Shown here one piece after another: positions 9,101 through 17,667 of a stretch of DNA of 25,632 nt (within the stretch, counting starts at the first letter, position 1; each line of letters opens with the position of its first letter). Under the pieces are notes generated by a model, which searched no databases, was not told where the DNA came from, and worked only from the letters and a program-made list of their open reading frames with translations. Source of the DNA: a virus; IMG/VR virus record IMGVR_UViG_3300008339_000425, positions 1-25,632 of that record; one strand, 5' to 3'. The translations under genes and the position numbers were made by a program.

Positions 9101-12100
9101 AGCTTCGCCAGCATTTCCGGCACCGACGCCGACTTCTCCAGTACCTTGGTAGCTCGCTCCAATGCCCTCGGATACTCCGGGTCCGGCTGCTTCTCCTGTA
9201 GTGCCAGCGCCTTCCATTGCTCCAGTAAGGCCTTCATTTCCGGTTTCGATGGCGCTAGCGTCTTGGAAGCGGTTTCCACGAGGTTCGAGATTTCCATTTT
9301 TGAATTCTCCATTTAGGAAGTCAAAGATATTGATGTACTTTTGGATGTGATCAGTCATCCGTTTCTTAGCGTCGGCCAGATCAAACGAAGGATGTACTTC
9401 CAGCAAGTTCATAATACGCTGCATTTCGGACGCAAACACTGCGTTGTGCCCACGGACTCGATGGTGCGCCATCTCGTGAATCATGGTGCCAATCATAGAC
9501 ACTGCAATCTGCCGAGAGTTATCGGCCATCGAAGTACTAGCGGGGTTGATATACAACCCACTGAACGGAATGCGGATACTTACACCGTAATACTCTTTGT
9601 CGATGCTAATACCAATTGCTTCGTTAAGGATACCTGTATAGGTACCGTTGTCTTGCGTAGAAAGCGCATTCCGTAGCTCCATGAAGATGCTACCGATACC
9701 CGCCAAATACTCATCGTACTTTTTGCCAAAGGTTTCACGGGCTACTTCAGATAACGATTTTAACCGTGGGGTTTCAAATGGAATCTGTACAAAAATACCT
9801 GTATTCGCAAGTTTGTCTATAATTTCTTGTTCTGATTTTGCGTAAAACCCGTTAGACCCATCAGCGTTGGAAACAAAATACTCTACCCCTTCCCCCACAG
9901 TCATTTCTTCAACGCGCCAGCCGGGGGGTAGCTGTTCCAAAATGTTGTTAACAGCCCCAGCATCTGACCCTTTAACCAACGTATTGTCGTGCACCATCAC
10001 ACGGTTGGTGTCGATCTTGTCCTGCGGGATTGTCAGTTCATCAATACGAATAGCTGTGTTTTTTAAGTCGTCATCGGTAAGCTCCGGCACAGCACGACCA
10101 TTGACGTACATAACCCCTTCACGGACTTCCACTTGGTCGTCCGGCTTGATCATTGTGAACGCAGTCGGCGTTGCCGGTACTTCTGGTACAAGTTCCTCTG
10201 GCTTAGTTAAAGTACCATCAGAGTTCACATATTGAATCTGTCCAAAGCTCTTGCTCTCATCCGCAAACTGTTGCTGCTGGTAGATAGCGGTTATGTACCT
10301 AAATATTTTGTCAAAGTCACCGCGTATGCTTGGCGCAAAACCTTGACGGTTCAAGTCAAACGGGTAGCCTGCATCTTCAGGTTTTACTTTTGGGGAGACA
10401 TCAACGTAAAAATTACGTTTAATTTTTTCGCCATCCCAAGTGGGGCGGTCTTTAATACTGGTATCAAACTGCCATAAACCGTTAGACAGTATGTGGGTGT
10501 TATCGCCGTATACGTAATCTTGAACTTTTTTCTGTACATAAACCCTTGCCGTACCCCAGTCAAAGTTTACGTTTGCAAATGGGGTGTATTCATCAATTGG
10601 GAAGTTCGCGCCAATTGGCAATGTATCTGGAGACCCGTACGCGTCAACAGTAACTTCAATGTTGTCAAAGAGCGGGCTTTTTTCTAAGACCGGACTCTCT
10701 TTCAAACTATAAACTTTAAACGGAATATCCTTTTCTTCCCCCGTGGACGCATCTTTATAAGTTGGTGGAATCTTTACAACAATAGTTGTACCGTGCCCGT
10801 CAGGGAACAGCGTCTTAGTGTACTGCTCAATTACTTTAGGGTCTGTCGATGTTGTAATTTTTGGGGCTAGACTTGGATCGTCTAGCGCAGCCATAACTTC
10901 TTCGCCAGTGGTAACCATACGCGCCAGCACACCGTTGCGCAGAGATACTACTTCCAGCTTTTCGTTACCAAACAGGAACAGCATCTTTGCGATGCCCAGA
11001 CCACCTGATGCGCGATCTGTTTCTTTTACTGTACCCGCAATCGTGAGGAACTCATTACCCATCACCGACGCAGGCATACCAAGGCCATTATCAGTAACTG
11101 TGATCGTACGTGCTTTTTCATCCAGTTTGATGTCGATCTTACCTTTGGCAAGCTGACCTTTTTCCAGTGCGCCTTTAATTGCATCAAACGAGTTCTGGAA
11201 TATTTCCTTGATCGAAACCTTTGCAATGTCGGTTGGGTCCCCGTATAACTTAGCACCTAGCAGCGCAGCCAGACGCTTAGCATTAGCCGACGGCTTAGTA
11301 GATATAGTCTCACCCGCAAACTCAGTTGTGGTGTCTTTATCTTTACCAAACCCAAACAAACCCATCGGCGAGACGCCTTCCATCAGGTCAAGCGTACCAA
11401 CTGGGCGAGCGGTAAGGATGTTGTCGGTTGCATCGAGCAAGTCGGCAAGTGCGTTTGTCTCCGAGGGGTCCATGCCAATCAAGCGACGCAGTGCATCAAC
11501 GAACGCTGACCAGTACGACGTAGTGCCGCCGAGCGAGCCAGCCGACTTTAGGAATTCTTGGAAGGCTTGGTCGGTCATGCCGTACGCAATGAACTCACGT
11601 GGGTCGTCGAAGATTTCGCCAAACTGAGCAAGACGAGAGATATGCGCAGGTAATTTGCCTTGGGATGCAAGTTCGTTGAACCGCTCGCCAGCGTTGTTCA
11701 TTATCTGGATCAGGTCTTCTGTAGCGCGTACAAGTTGACTGCCCTTGTGCAGACCTTTGGTAATAGCCTGTCGGCCTAGCTCTACCTTCTTATTAGTAGC
11801 CGCGTGCCACAACTCGTGCAGCAGGGTGACGTTGTTAACTCCCTGAGCTTCCCCAAAGGAAGCACCGCGTACGTAGATAGTTCTAGCACCGGTTGCGTAG
11901 TTCTCGATGTACAGCGCACGTGCACGACCCCATTCACGTTGATACCGTGGATTCTTAGTCAAAGCATCGGGTGTTGGGTCGTTAGCTTCGACTACGACAA
12001 TCTTGACGTTACTAACAAAACTACGCAGGCGTTTAGCCAGCATCTTTTGGAACTCAGTACCCGTCTTAATAATCTGGGTGATTGCTTGTGCACCGTTAGT

Positions 12101-14941
12101 AGCTTTGCCGAGTTTCTCGTCGGCTACGGTCTCAGCCGCTACTTGTTCAACAGCCTTAGATGTAGACTCGGTAGCCGCCCGTTGTTTGCGATACTGATGG
12201 CCTTCAGCAGCATTTTTAATTTCCGCCGTCGAAGCATTCTGACTTAGCAGTTCAAGTGCGCGTTGCCCCGGCTTACCTCGGTTGGCTTTGGATATATCGT
12301 AGAGCCGGTTGATTGCAGACTGCCGCTGTCTAGCCTTGTTGTCGTACATCTCATCGAGATGCTCACCTGACGTAGCTTCATCTTCGTTTACAGGCTCGGC
12401 TGATTCTACAAGGTCCCGCTCGGCATCGTTGACCTGCTTGTCTACGGCCTTGTACGCGGTGCGTTGTTGCTTACGCTTCTCGTCGGCAGTTAGCTTATCT
12501 GCGGGTGCGAGCCTTGGCCTTCCCCTTTTACCGGCTGCGGTGGAAACACCGGTTTCTGATTCCTCTGTTCCTTGCGCTTCTGTTTGCTCGGCTTCAATGG
12601 TTTCAACGCCACTTTCTTCCTCCTGTTGTTGAGCTTCAGCTAATTGATCTTGGGCTTGCATAAGCGAAGCCCGCGCATTTGAAGTTTCCAGCAAGTCGCC
12701 GTTTTCTTGCGCAATTACTAGGTCTCTCTCCGCACGGGCAACTTGTTCCTGCGCCTGTTCTAGTGCACTTGGCTGTACCGTCGTTCCTTCAGTAAATTCT
12801 CCAGTAGCTGTTCCAGCAGAAACCAATCCAGTGGAGAGAGCTTCTGTAGCTCCTCCGGCAGGTACTTCAGCTCCTCGTTCGCCAGACACTCCAGTGCCAA
12901 GCTCACCTGTTGCAGTGATAGATTTTCCAGCATCTGTAGTTCCCCCTTGTTCTGCCGCTGCGTCATTCTCAGCTTCCTGTTGCGCCATCAGTACCGCACG
13001 TTGTGCAGCTTCAACTGGGGGCATCCCCGCGCCAATCAAGTCGTCCGTTATTTCCTGTACTCGGTTTTCAGCCGGTGCAATTAGCGTTTCGCGCTTAGTA
13101 ACTTCTCGCTGTAGCTTGTCTTGGCGTTTCTCATCTTGCTCTTCTTGAGCACGTACTCGCCCCTCGGCTATCCTTACCGCTACATCAGGGTCAATACCGC
13201 TTGTGTCTACGAGCCTACTAGCAATCTCGTCTACTTGAGCTTGGCGTTTGGCAACGCGTTCTTCTTTAGCTTCTGGAGTTTCAGGTGGTTTAGCTGCCGT
13301 TTCGGTTGTAGCTTTTTCCCCAGCTTTCTCCCCGGCTGCTTCTTCCAGCGCAGTTTCAGTCGTAGTCTTACCGGTTTCAGTGCGTTTGGGTTTAACTATG
13401 AAGCCCTTCTCCCGCATAAGCTGCTCGGCAGTGGGGATTACTTCTGTTAAAGGTTCAGTTGGGGCAAAACGATCACTGGCTAGCTGCGCGGTTTTACCTA
13501 TAGCCGAAACAGTACCCCCCATTAACGCGCTTTGGCCTACGGTCTGCACTAGCGTATCTGCCATCATTTGCAGATATTGCTCGACACTTGGTGCTTGGTT
13601 AACGCCAAAAGGTAAAACCCCTTTGATGTCTCCAAAAGTTTGCATAGCAAGCGTAAATTGCTCGCCCGGCACTTCTTTTTTCGCAGTGTTAACTACCCAC
13701 TGTTTTATCCACTCCAAGGGTTTAGTTTTAAAAAGCCCTTTTACTAGTTGAAGTTCTTTCCCAAATCCCGGTATTTCCCCTAGCACTTCCGCCAAGGCCA
13801 TCCATGAAGCTCGTGCATTTGCCATTGTTGGGTCTAATCCCAGTTGGCGGGACTCGGAATAAGATTTACCAAACTGTTGCACAAACATGCCAGCCATTGG
13901 AACCGTTGCACCGCCAGTTAAAACCCCAAGTGCCATAACAGGTGCGTTCTCAGCACTAGAAGCAATTATGTTTTCGGCTTGCCGTTTCCAATAATCTGGA
14001 TTTTCACCTATAGAGTTTTGTAGTCTTTTTTTCTCTTTCGCAGATAACGCTTGTGCACGTGCAAACTTATCCGCCCCTACCATTTCGGCTACAAATTGAT
14101 TAACACCGTATATGGATTCCAGTAGGCCAGCCTTTGCTTTACCTAACCCACGCTCCAGTTGGGAAGCTTTTTTGTATTCTGCGGCAACGGCTTCGTCTAT
14201 ATCGACGGGTTCGGCCAGACCTTCGTAGCGCATGTAATTAATTTCTTGGCCTACGGGAACCCCTGCGGCGGCAGATCGTCGAGCCGCTACTTCAGCAAAC
14301 TCAGGCTTTTCCCCTGCTGCAATCAATCGTGCAGTGCGGTCCTCAACACTACGACCAAACTGTTCTTCAGCCCCAAACGAGAGTGGTAAACCGACACGCT
14401 GCCGTCTCTCAAACTCCGTTCTGCGCTTGGTTTGTTTTTCCTTGAACTTTTTTGCATACTCACGTATTACGTCCCCTTTAACCCCCTCAAGCCTTTCTAA
14501 TTTGGCACGTTCTGCTGGACTACCTGCGTCGTAGGCGTTAACTAACGCTTGGCGTACTTCAGGGCGGATTGGGAGGAATGCGTCTTTCTGGGGTGGCCTT
14601 GGGGGTACGTCATTCATAATTCCAAGGTCAGGCTTGGTGTCAGCCATAATAGCTGCACCTAGGTCGCTACCCATAGGGTCGCCAAATGTAAAGTCGTCGC
14701 TAGGAACTGGTGGTTTTTTTGTCCGCGTAGGTGCAGGAACAATAGGCGTTGTAAGCGCAGGTGCAGGCTCAGGCGGAGGCTGCTTTGTTACAGTTTTGTT
14801 GGAAGCGGGTTTCGCTTCGGCTTTTTTAACTGGGGCGGGGTTGCCAAAAAGCTCAGCGCCTAAGTTTCTGCCCTCGGATGGAGCCGGTTCAGGTTTGGCC
14901 GGGGTATCAAAAAGTTCTGCACTCAAATCACGCCCGGCCAT
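6176..14941 (-). CDS. Giant polyvalent virion protein: two zincin motifs, HSP90-like ATPase, membrane-active C-terminus
   Basis: 2921 residues, with AAGGAG 6 nt before the ATG. In order: a duplicated 13-residue peptide (3-15, 24-36); a Pro/Ala-rich spacer; an Ala/Gly hydrophobic segment near 330-360; Glu/Ala coiled-coil and low-complexity stretches (about 500-960); a first zinc-protease motif HELWH (H1042, E1043, H1046); a GHKL ATPase with N-box EIFQNSFDAI (N1250), DNGLGM (D1284) and GGLGIAK (from G1313); a second protease motif HEMAHHRVRGH (H1822, H1826, third ligand candidate H1832); a Gly-rich linker (1877-1955); then a long helical region with PYIPLVRRGD near 2176 and a hydrophobic stretch near 2600-2630. 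The C-terminal half resembles 'large polyvalent protein-associated' domains. Such proteins are packaged and enter the host with DNA. It is last in the virion operon. Domains are confident; function after entry is inferred. Confidence 0.9.
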   Translation of the reverse strand: MAGRDLSAELFDTPAKPEPAPSEGRNLGAELFGNPAPVKKAEAKPASNKTVTKQPPPEPAPALTTPIVPAPTRTKKPPVPSDDFTFGDPMGSDLGAAIMADTKPDLGIMNDVPPRPPQKDAFLPIRPEVRQALVNAYDAGSPAERAKLERLEGVKGDVIREYAKKFKEKQTKRRTEFERRQRVGLPLSFGAEEQFGRSVEDRTARLIAAGEKPEFAEVAARRSAAAGVPVGQEINYMRYEGLAEPVDIDEAVAAEYKKASQLERGLGKAKAGLLESIYGVNQFVAEMVGADKFARAQALSAKEKKRLQNSIGENPDYWKRQAENIIASSAENAPVMALGVLTGGATVPMAGMFVQQFGKSYSESRQLGLDPTMANARASWMALAEVLGEIPGFGKELQLVKGLFKTKPLEWIKQWVVNTAKKEVPGEQFTLAMQTFGDIKGVLPFGVNQAPSVEQYLQMMADTLVQTVGQSALMGGTVSAIGKTAQLASDRFAPTEPLTEVIPTAEQLMREKGFIVKPKRTETGKTTTETALEEAAGEKAGEKATTETAAKPPETPEAKEERVAKRQAQVDEIASRLVDTSGIDPDVAVRIAEGRVRAQEEQDEKRQDKLQREVTKRETLIAPAENRVQEITDDLIGAGMPPVEAAQRAVLMAQQEAENDAAAEQGGTTDAGKSITATGELGTGVSGERGAEVPAGGATEALSTGLVSAGTATGEFTEGTTVQPSALEQAQEQVARAERDLVIAQENGDLLETSNARASLMQAQDQLAEAQQQEEESGVETIEAEQTEAQGTEESETGVSTAAGKRGRPRLAPADKLTADEKRKQQRTAYKAVDKQVNDAERDLVESAEPVNEDEATSGEHLDEMYDNKARQRQSAINRLYDISKANRGKPGQRALELLSQNASTAEIKNAAEGHQYRKQRAATESTSKAVEQVAAETVADEKLGKATNGAQAITQIIKTGTEFQKMLAKRLRSFVSNVKIVVVEANDPTPDALTKNPRYQREWGRARALYIENYATGARTIYVRGASFGEAQGVNNVTLLHELWHAATNKKVELGRQAITKGLHKGSQLVRATEDLIQIMNNAGERFNELASQGKLPAHISRLAQFGEIFDDPREFIAYGMTDQAFQEFLKSAGSLGGTTSYWSAFVDALRRLIGMDPSETNALADLLDATDNILTARPVGTLDLMEGVSPMGLFGFGKDKDTTTEFAGETISTKPSANAKRLAALLGAKLYGDPTDIAKVSIKEIFQNSFDAIKGALEKGQLAKGKIDIKLDEKARTITVTDNGLGMPASVMGNEFLTIAGTVKETDRASGGLGIAKMLFLFGNEKLEVVSLRNGVLARMVTTGEEVMAALDDPSLAPKITTSTDPKVIEQYTKTLFPDGHGTTIVVKIPPTYKDASTGEEKDIPFKVYSLKESPVLEKSPLFDNIEVTVDAYGSPDTLPIGANFPIDEYTPFANVNFDWGTARVYVQKKVQDYVYGDNTHILSNGLWQFDTSIKDRPTWDGEKIKRNFYVDVSPKVKPEDAGYPFDLNRQGFAPSIRGDFDKIFRYITAIYQQQQFADESKSFGQIQYVNSDGTLTKPEELVPEVPATPTAFTMIKPDDQVEVREGVMYVNGRAVPELTDDDLKNTAIRIDELTIPQDKIDTNRVMVHDNTLVKGSDAGAVNNILEQLPPGWRVEEMTVGEGVEYFVSNADGSNGFYAKSEQEIIDKLANTGIFVQIPFETPRLKSLSEVARETFGKKYDEYLAGIGSIFMELRNALSTQDNGTYTGILNEAIGISIDKEYYGVSIRIPFSGLYINPASTSMADNSRQIAVSMIGTMIHEMAHHRVRGHNAVFASEMQRIMNLLEVHPSFDLADAKKRMTDHIQKYINIFDFLNGEFKNGNLEPRGNRFQDASAIETGNEGLTGAMEGAGTTGEAAGPGVSEGIGASYQGTGEVGVGAGNAGEAAEDGEDPVRTQATINREVDIAIEKVRISRNAEEVARQSKLLQALRDPRKILPAMRQIWKSATYAQRLLLVKLPTTEFLSKWGGSYIPELINTNVLLEKMGGLTQQLLHSSAIMAKTIHKAFKADKTLQRKLEDVAYASTLAQIDPSDPNSAERSSKLDQMYKDLGEKGQQIFKLILEHYQNMSDYFAQLLDEQIANSNVTLDTQNRLMAKIREIYETGQKIKPYIPLVRRGDFWLAVGSGKHRQFFTFATMNDRDAAAEAMAKERRTPLEQLKEDQDFVLGNDIGTLRRASFDSSSILKGLFDVIDAENFGDPNVREELKDSIYQLYLTTMPEQSFRRQFITRKNITGFSTDLLRNFSTTGVKMATQLAKIKYAPLLRNSLSAAQDSIVGREELQPFITEMQARVKQQLNPGERSGADKVGDFLNRSAFLWYLSGASSALLQPLGVFQTGLPILMSRYGPINGARELTKMLRVWDQYGTFRTNPDGSMSFVPPSIANAKGMTPDEKRAIREMIGRDVSQSTYASAMFGYKSIPTEDISSAVQKTKRGIAMATGGLMHTTERLSREMIYLASYRLNRKAGKSHEESVSQAVVDTNESLGNYGQYNRPLFMQKGLGKVMLQFAMYPLHVTLFLMRNFKRMLPLLNKEGKWEATKIFFGTLGTTMILAGAAGLPMFSIVMGLLGWMWRDEEKPQELKDMDYETWWRTVWLPKQIGHMEINGKSLADIIDRGAANALTGWDISSRTSLNDIWLRDVKETKTARESVVALAMEKAGPSAAMILSLADAYEAFGNGDYQKGVEKMSPALIRNFVLAHKYAAEGARDAKGTQIILEGGFTAGELVGQSIGFRSDLLSNTQKLAFKLNALNQKVDNERTKLMNNISREFFNGQRTGNFDGYLKQLDKRDKFNIKYPEKGIDDDQLEKSIEKRQEETANREAWSGMPMTEKNIPVFAESALGGTKELDKRNKEVLERRRKEGK
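9076..9312 (-). other. Nested +1 reading frame inside the second linker of the giant gene
   Basis: A 78-codon frame lies within the Gly/Glu-rich linker (giant residues 1877-1955), shifted +1. It reads as an ordinary charged helical protein: ALLEQWKALALQEKQPDPE, then ERATKVLEKSASVPEMLAKL. The giant's own frame here is a GGA-heavy Gly/Ala/Glu stretch. No Shine-Dalgarno site precedes its ATG, so independent translation is doubtful. It may be a remnant of a frame change. Confidence 0.2.
12760..12966 (-). other. Nested +1 reading frame inside the first linker of the giant gene
   Basis: A 68-codon frame, also +1 relative to the giant gene, opens within its Thr/Gly/Ala-rich linker (residues 659-728). 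It encodes a Leu/Glu-rich amphipathic peptide (LPEELQKLSPLDWFLLEQLL). AGGA lies 8 nt before its ATG, so translation is conceivable. The surrounding giant frame uses GGA for most glycines, unlike its folded domains. Confidence 0.2.
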
Positions 14942-14947
14942 ACTTTA

Positions 14948-14953
14948 CTCCTT
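14948..14953 (-). promoter_or_regulatory. Shine-Dalgarno site of the giant gene
   Basis: Minus-strand AAGGAG lies 6 nt before the giant's ATG and overlaps the stop codon of the preceding 574-codon gene (14952-14954), indicating coupled translation. It confirms the start. Confidence 0.8.
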
Positions 14954-16676
14954 ATTTAATTTTGTACCCCTTAGCTTTGGCAGCAGCTTCAACGTCGGCT
15001 TCACTTCTTCCAGTCGCTGTGGCAGTAGCTTGAATATCAGCACGTGTGATTACTTTACCACTAGAGGCCTGTGCTGGGGAATTTTTGTTTCCTGACTGGC
15101 TTTTATCTGGAGCGGGGGCTGCAGGTTCATCCAACACCGGCTTTGGAATAGGAGGATACCTAGCATCAATTTCTGCCTCCAGCTCTCTCTTCTTCTTTTC
15201 ATCCCCTTTGATGTAGTCGCGGTTAAATGTTTTAAGCTTATTCTTCTCCTCAGCAATAGCTTTCTGCCGGGCAGTTTCAGCCTGCCCCCACTCGGTCACC
15301 GCTTTATCGTGGTTAATCTTCTTCTGGCGTCTGTCTTCCTCAAGCTTATCTTGTTCAATCTTGTTCCGCTCTTTTTCCAGCCTGCGCTGTTCCTTCTTGT
15401 CCGCTTCGGTGGCCGTTTGAGACTTCTCGTCAGTCGTTGCTTCTCTCTTTCTAACGTCCATAACCTCCCCAGCCGGGAGTTTAGCCCAGTCGCTCGCTGC
15501 CTCTTTGTAGGCAAGTTTTCTAACCGCCGTATCTGACTTGCGATCTTTTTCTGGCAGCGCATCATTTTCGGCTTTAGCGGCTTCGTAATAAGTAAGTGCT
15601 AACGCGTCAAAGTTCTTAGGTGTTTTGTCCCCTGTACCCACTGGTCTAGTAGCCCGAACCATATTGGACATCAAAAGGCCCATATTTTTAACTTTATCCA
15701 TGCCAAACTTCTGCGCAGCCAGATTGTCTTGACGTGCTTGATCAGCGGCAGCAATAGCCTCGCGGTTGAGACCCATCTTCTCTTTACGTTGTGCGTCGGC
15801 AAGGTTGAACTGCATAGACATCAGAGAACGTTTCTCAGCCCGATCTGCCTGCATAGCTTGGCCGTACACATTTGCAAAAGCTCCACCTGCTCTTCCAAGC
15901 CCCCGCGCTAAACCGCCCGGCTCCATAACAGCCCCAGCTGCCATTAGCATACCCAGACCTTTGGCCTGCCCTAAATTCTGTGCGCGTTCCCCCTCAAGTC
16001 CGGCTATTTGTTGTTTAAGTTCACCATAGGGGCTAGGCTCCGCGCCTTCTTCAAGCAGTGCTTTCCGTGTATTAAACGCCGTCTTGTACTCTTCAGGTTT
16101 AAACGCCGTGTACTGCATGTTCTCCATTCTCTGTAACACACCGGGCAATCTTGCAGCAATGCTTTGGTTAGTGACGGGGTCGCCAAGCGACTCTTGCCCT
16201 GCTTGGGAGTCTTGAAAATCAGCCAGCATATCAGCGGTTAAAGAGTCTTCTTGTCCTTCTACCAAGCTTTGACCCTCCCCAGCAAACGCCACGATACCGC
16301 CACCTGCGTAATCTGCATCACTACCTTCAGGCACAGGCATACCCTCCAGACCGGCGCTCGGCTGTTGCTGAGCTTGCTGCATCCCCGGTAGTCCTTGTGG
16401 CTGTTGCATCTGTTGTGGCATTTGTGGCATTTGTGGCATTTGCGGCATAGTCGGCGAAAGCGCCTGCTCGACCATCGACGGTTGGTTCTGATACTGTTGC
16501 CCACGCATAGCAGCTTGCGCCATCTCATACCGCTGGGCTTCCTTTTGTAGCTGGAGTGCACGTAGCGCCGCATACGGATTGATGTCCGTACTGCCTTGGC
16601 CGAGCACCGCTGCTTTAAGTGGCGAGGGGTCTTTCTGATAGCGTGCGGCTAATATAGCTGCTGTGTCGATAGTCAT
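14952..16676 (-). CDS. Gln/Ala-rich coiled-coil virion protein (probable internal/ejected protein)
   Basis: 574 residues, with TTGAGG 5 nt before the ATG. The N-terminal third is rich in Gln, Met and Pro and includes a tandem PQM repeat. A conserved-looking motif YAGGGIVAFAGEG lies near residue 125. The middle is Ala/Gly-rich (GLGMLMAAGAVMEPGGLARG). Residues of roughly 400-500 are extremely charged and predict a long coiled coil (EQRRLEKERNKIEQDKLEED). The C-terminus carries a small helical module, ADIQATATATGRSEADVEAAAKAKG. I recognise no enzyme. Composition and position, immediately before the giant gene and after two similar proteins, suggest an internal core or ejected virion protein. Function is inferred from context only. 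Confidence 0.8.
   Translation of the reverse strand: MTIDTAAILAARYQKDPSPLKAAVLGQGSTDINPYAALRALQLQKEAQRYEMAQAAMRGQQYQNQPSMVEQALSPTMPQMPQMPQMPQQMQQPQGLPGMQQAQQQPSAGLEGMPVPEGSDADYAGGGIVAFAGEGQSLVEGQEDSLTADMLADFQDSQAGQESLGDPVTNQSIAARLPGVLQRMENMQYTAFKPEEYKTAFNTRKALLEEGAEPSPYGELKQQIAGLEGERAQNLGQAKGLGMLMAAGAVMEPGGLARGLGRAGGAFANVYGQAMQADRAEKRSLMSMQFNLADAQRKEKMGLNREAIAAADQARQDNLAAQKFGMDKVKNMGLLMSNMVRATRPVGTGDKTPKNFDALALTYYEAAKAENDALPEKDRKSDTAVRKLAYKEAASDWAKLPAGEVMDVRKREATTDEKSQTATEADKKEQRRLEKERNKIEQDKLEEDRRQKKINHDKAVTEWGQAETARQKAIAEEKNKLKTFNRDYIKGDEKKKRELEAEIDARYPPIPKPVLDEPAAPAPDKSQSGNKNSPAQASSGKVITRADIQATATATGRSEADVEAAAKAKGYKIK
16411..16447 (-). repeat. Short tandem repeat encoding PQM units
   Basis: Nine-nucleotide units (plus-strand TTTGTGGCA with one TTTGCGGCA variant) occur about four times in tandem and encode repeated Pro-Gln-Met in the 574-residue protein. 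It is a candidate slippage site that keeps frame because the unit is a multiple of three. Confidence 0.7.
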
Positions 16677-16683
16677 TTTTACC

Positions 16684-17658
16684 TCAACCTAATTGATGCA
16701 GTGCAATCCCACCCAAGCCGTAGCTGGGAGTTTCATCTACGGAACCGCCTCCAGCAAACACACCCGCTTGCTTAAGACCCGCAGCGCCAAGTCCTAAACC
16801 CACAGCCGTTTGAGCCATTGTAGGTGGAGCTTGGTACATAGTCTGTGCTTGTTGGGCTAGGGGTAAACCGCGCAGCATGTCTGACATAAACGCCAACTGC
16901 GTATACGGATACTGGCGTTGTGATTGGAAGTCTCCGTATTGCTGTGCCAGCCGCTGCTGTTCTAGCGCCTGCTGCTGCGCACCCATGCTTGATTGGCCTT
17001 GGATAATGCCTTGCTGCTGACCAAACTGCGTCTGCCCCAATTGCCCCAGCGTGTTCGCCATCTGCCCTGCTTGGCCGTAACCACGTAACCCTAAGTCAGC
17101 ACCGAATTGCTGGGCTTGACGAGCTTGCTCAAACGCCGATTGCATACCACGCCCGTAAATATCCCCCTGCTGCTGCGCTAGGTTACGCTGGCGTTCGGCT
17201 TCCATAAGGCCAAAACGCGAACCACCAAAAGCACCGGCTTTAACCGCCTGCCCCATGTTTTGCTGGCCTTGAATTGCTGAATTACGAGCCGCTTCACGCA
17301 TCTGGGGGGCAAGTGCGTTTTCTATATACGGCGACATGTACGCTTGCATAGCGTAGGGGTTAGTAGCCTGTTGTGCAAACTGCTGACCTGCACCCAGTGA
17401 CCCAAGACCGCCTATACCCGCAAGTTGTGTTGCAGTGCCTAGCTGCTTTGCGGGTTGGAGATTCGCCATGTTTTGCTGGGCTTGCTGCTGCATTGGCGTG
17501 AACCCAGCAATCCGCTCGCCCTGATATGCTTGGTAGGGGGCATTAGTAAGTGCCTCTGACTTACCTAGCATCCGTTCCACATACGGTTGAGCGTACTCAG
17601 GGATCGACGTTTGGGTAACGTTTTGGCTAGTTGGCTGCGGTTGTGATGATGAGCACAT
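16684..17658 (-). CDS. Gln/Ala-rich virion protein, probable internal structural protein
   Basis: 324 residues, with GAGGT 7 nt before the ATG. After a short Ser/Gln leader comes SIPEYAQPYVERMLGKSEAL and then YQGERIAGFTPMQQQAQQ, an N-terminal pattern I associate with a family of aquatic podovirus virion proteins. The body is long, helical and unusually rich in Gln, Ala and Gly (many QQ and AQQ runs), with no charged catalytic cluster. Near the end is VFAGGGSVDETPSYGLGG, whose FAGGG element reappears in the neighbouring 574- and 704-residue proteins. The gene is 7 nt from the next one, so the two are co-translated. I infer a structural or internal role and no enzymatic one; the start codon and reading frame are secure. 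Confidence 0.8.
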   Translation of the reverse strand: MCSSSQPQPTSQNVTQTSIPEYAQPYVERMLGKSEALTNAPYQAYQGERIAGFTPMQQQAQQNMANLQPAKQLGTATQLAGIGGLGSLGAGQQFAQQATNPYAMQAYMSPYIENALAPQMREAARNSAIQGQQNMGQAVKAGAFGGSRFGLMEAERQRNLAQQQGDIYGRGMQSAFEQARQAQQFGADLGLRGYGQAGQMANTLGQLGQTQFGQQQGIIQGQSSMGAQQQALEQQRLAQQYGDFQSQRQYPYTQLAFMSDMLRGLPLAQQAQTMYQAPPTMAQTAVGLGLGAAGLKQAGVFAGGGSVDETPSYGLGGIALHQLG

Positions 17659-17667
17659 AGTATTACC

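Noticed and set aside
13248-13751. Plus-strand open frame of 167 codons opposite the giant gene
   Set aside because: Ser/Ala/Val-rich mirror of the giant's coding strand, no start signal, no recognisable domain. Other antisense frames across 8000-14500 were dismissed for the same reason.
16411-16447. Tandem repeats considered as a CRISPR array
   Set aside because: Unit of 9 nt without spacers, lying in frame inside a Pro/Gln/Met-rich coding stretch.
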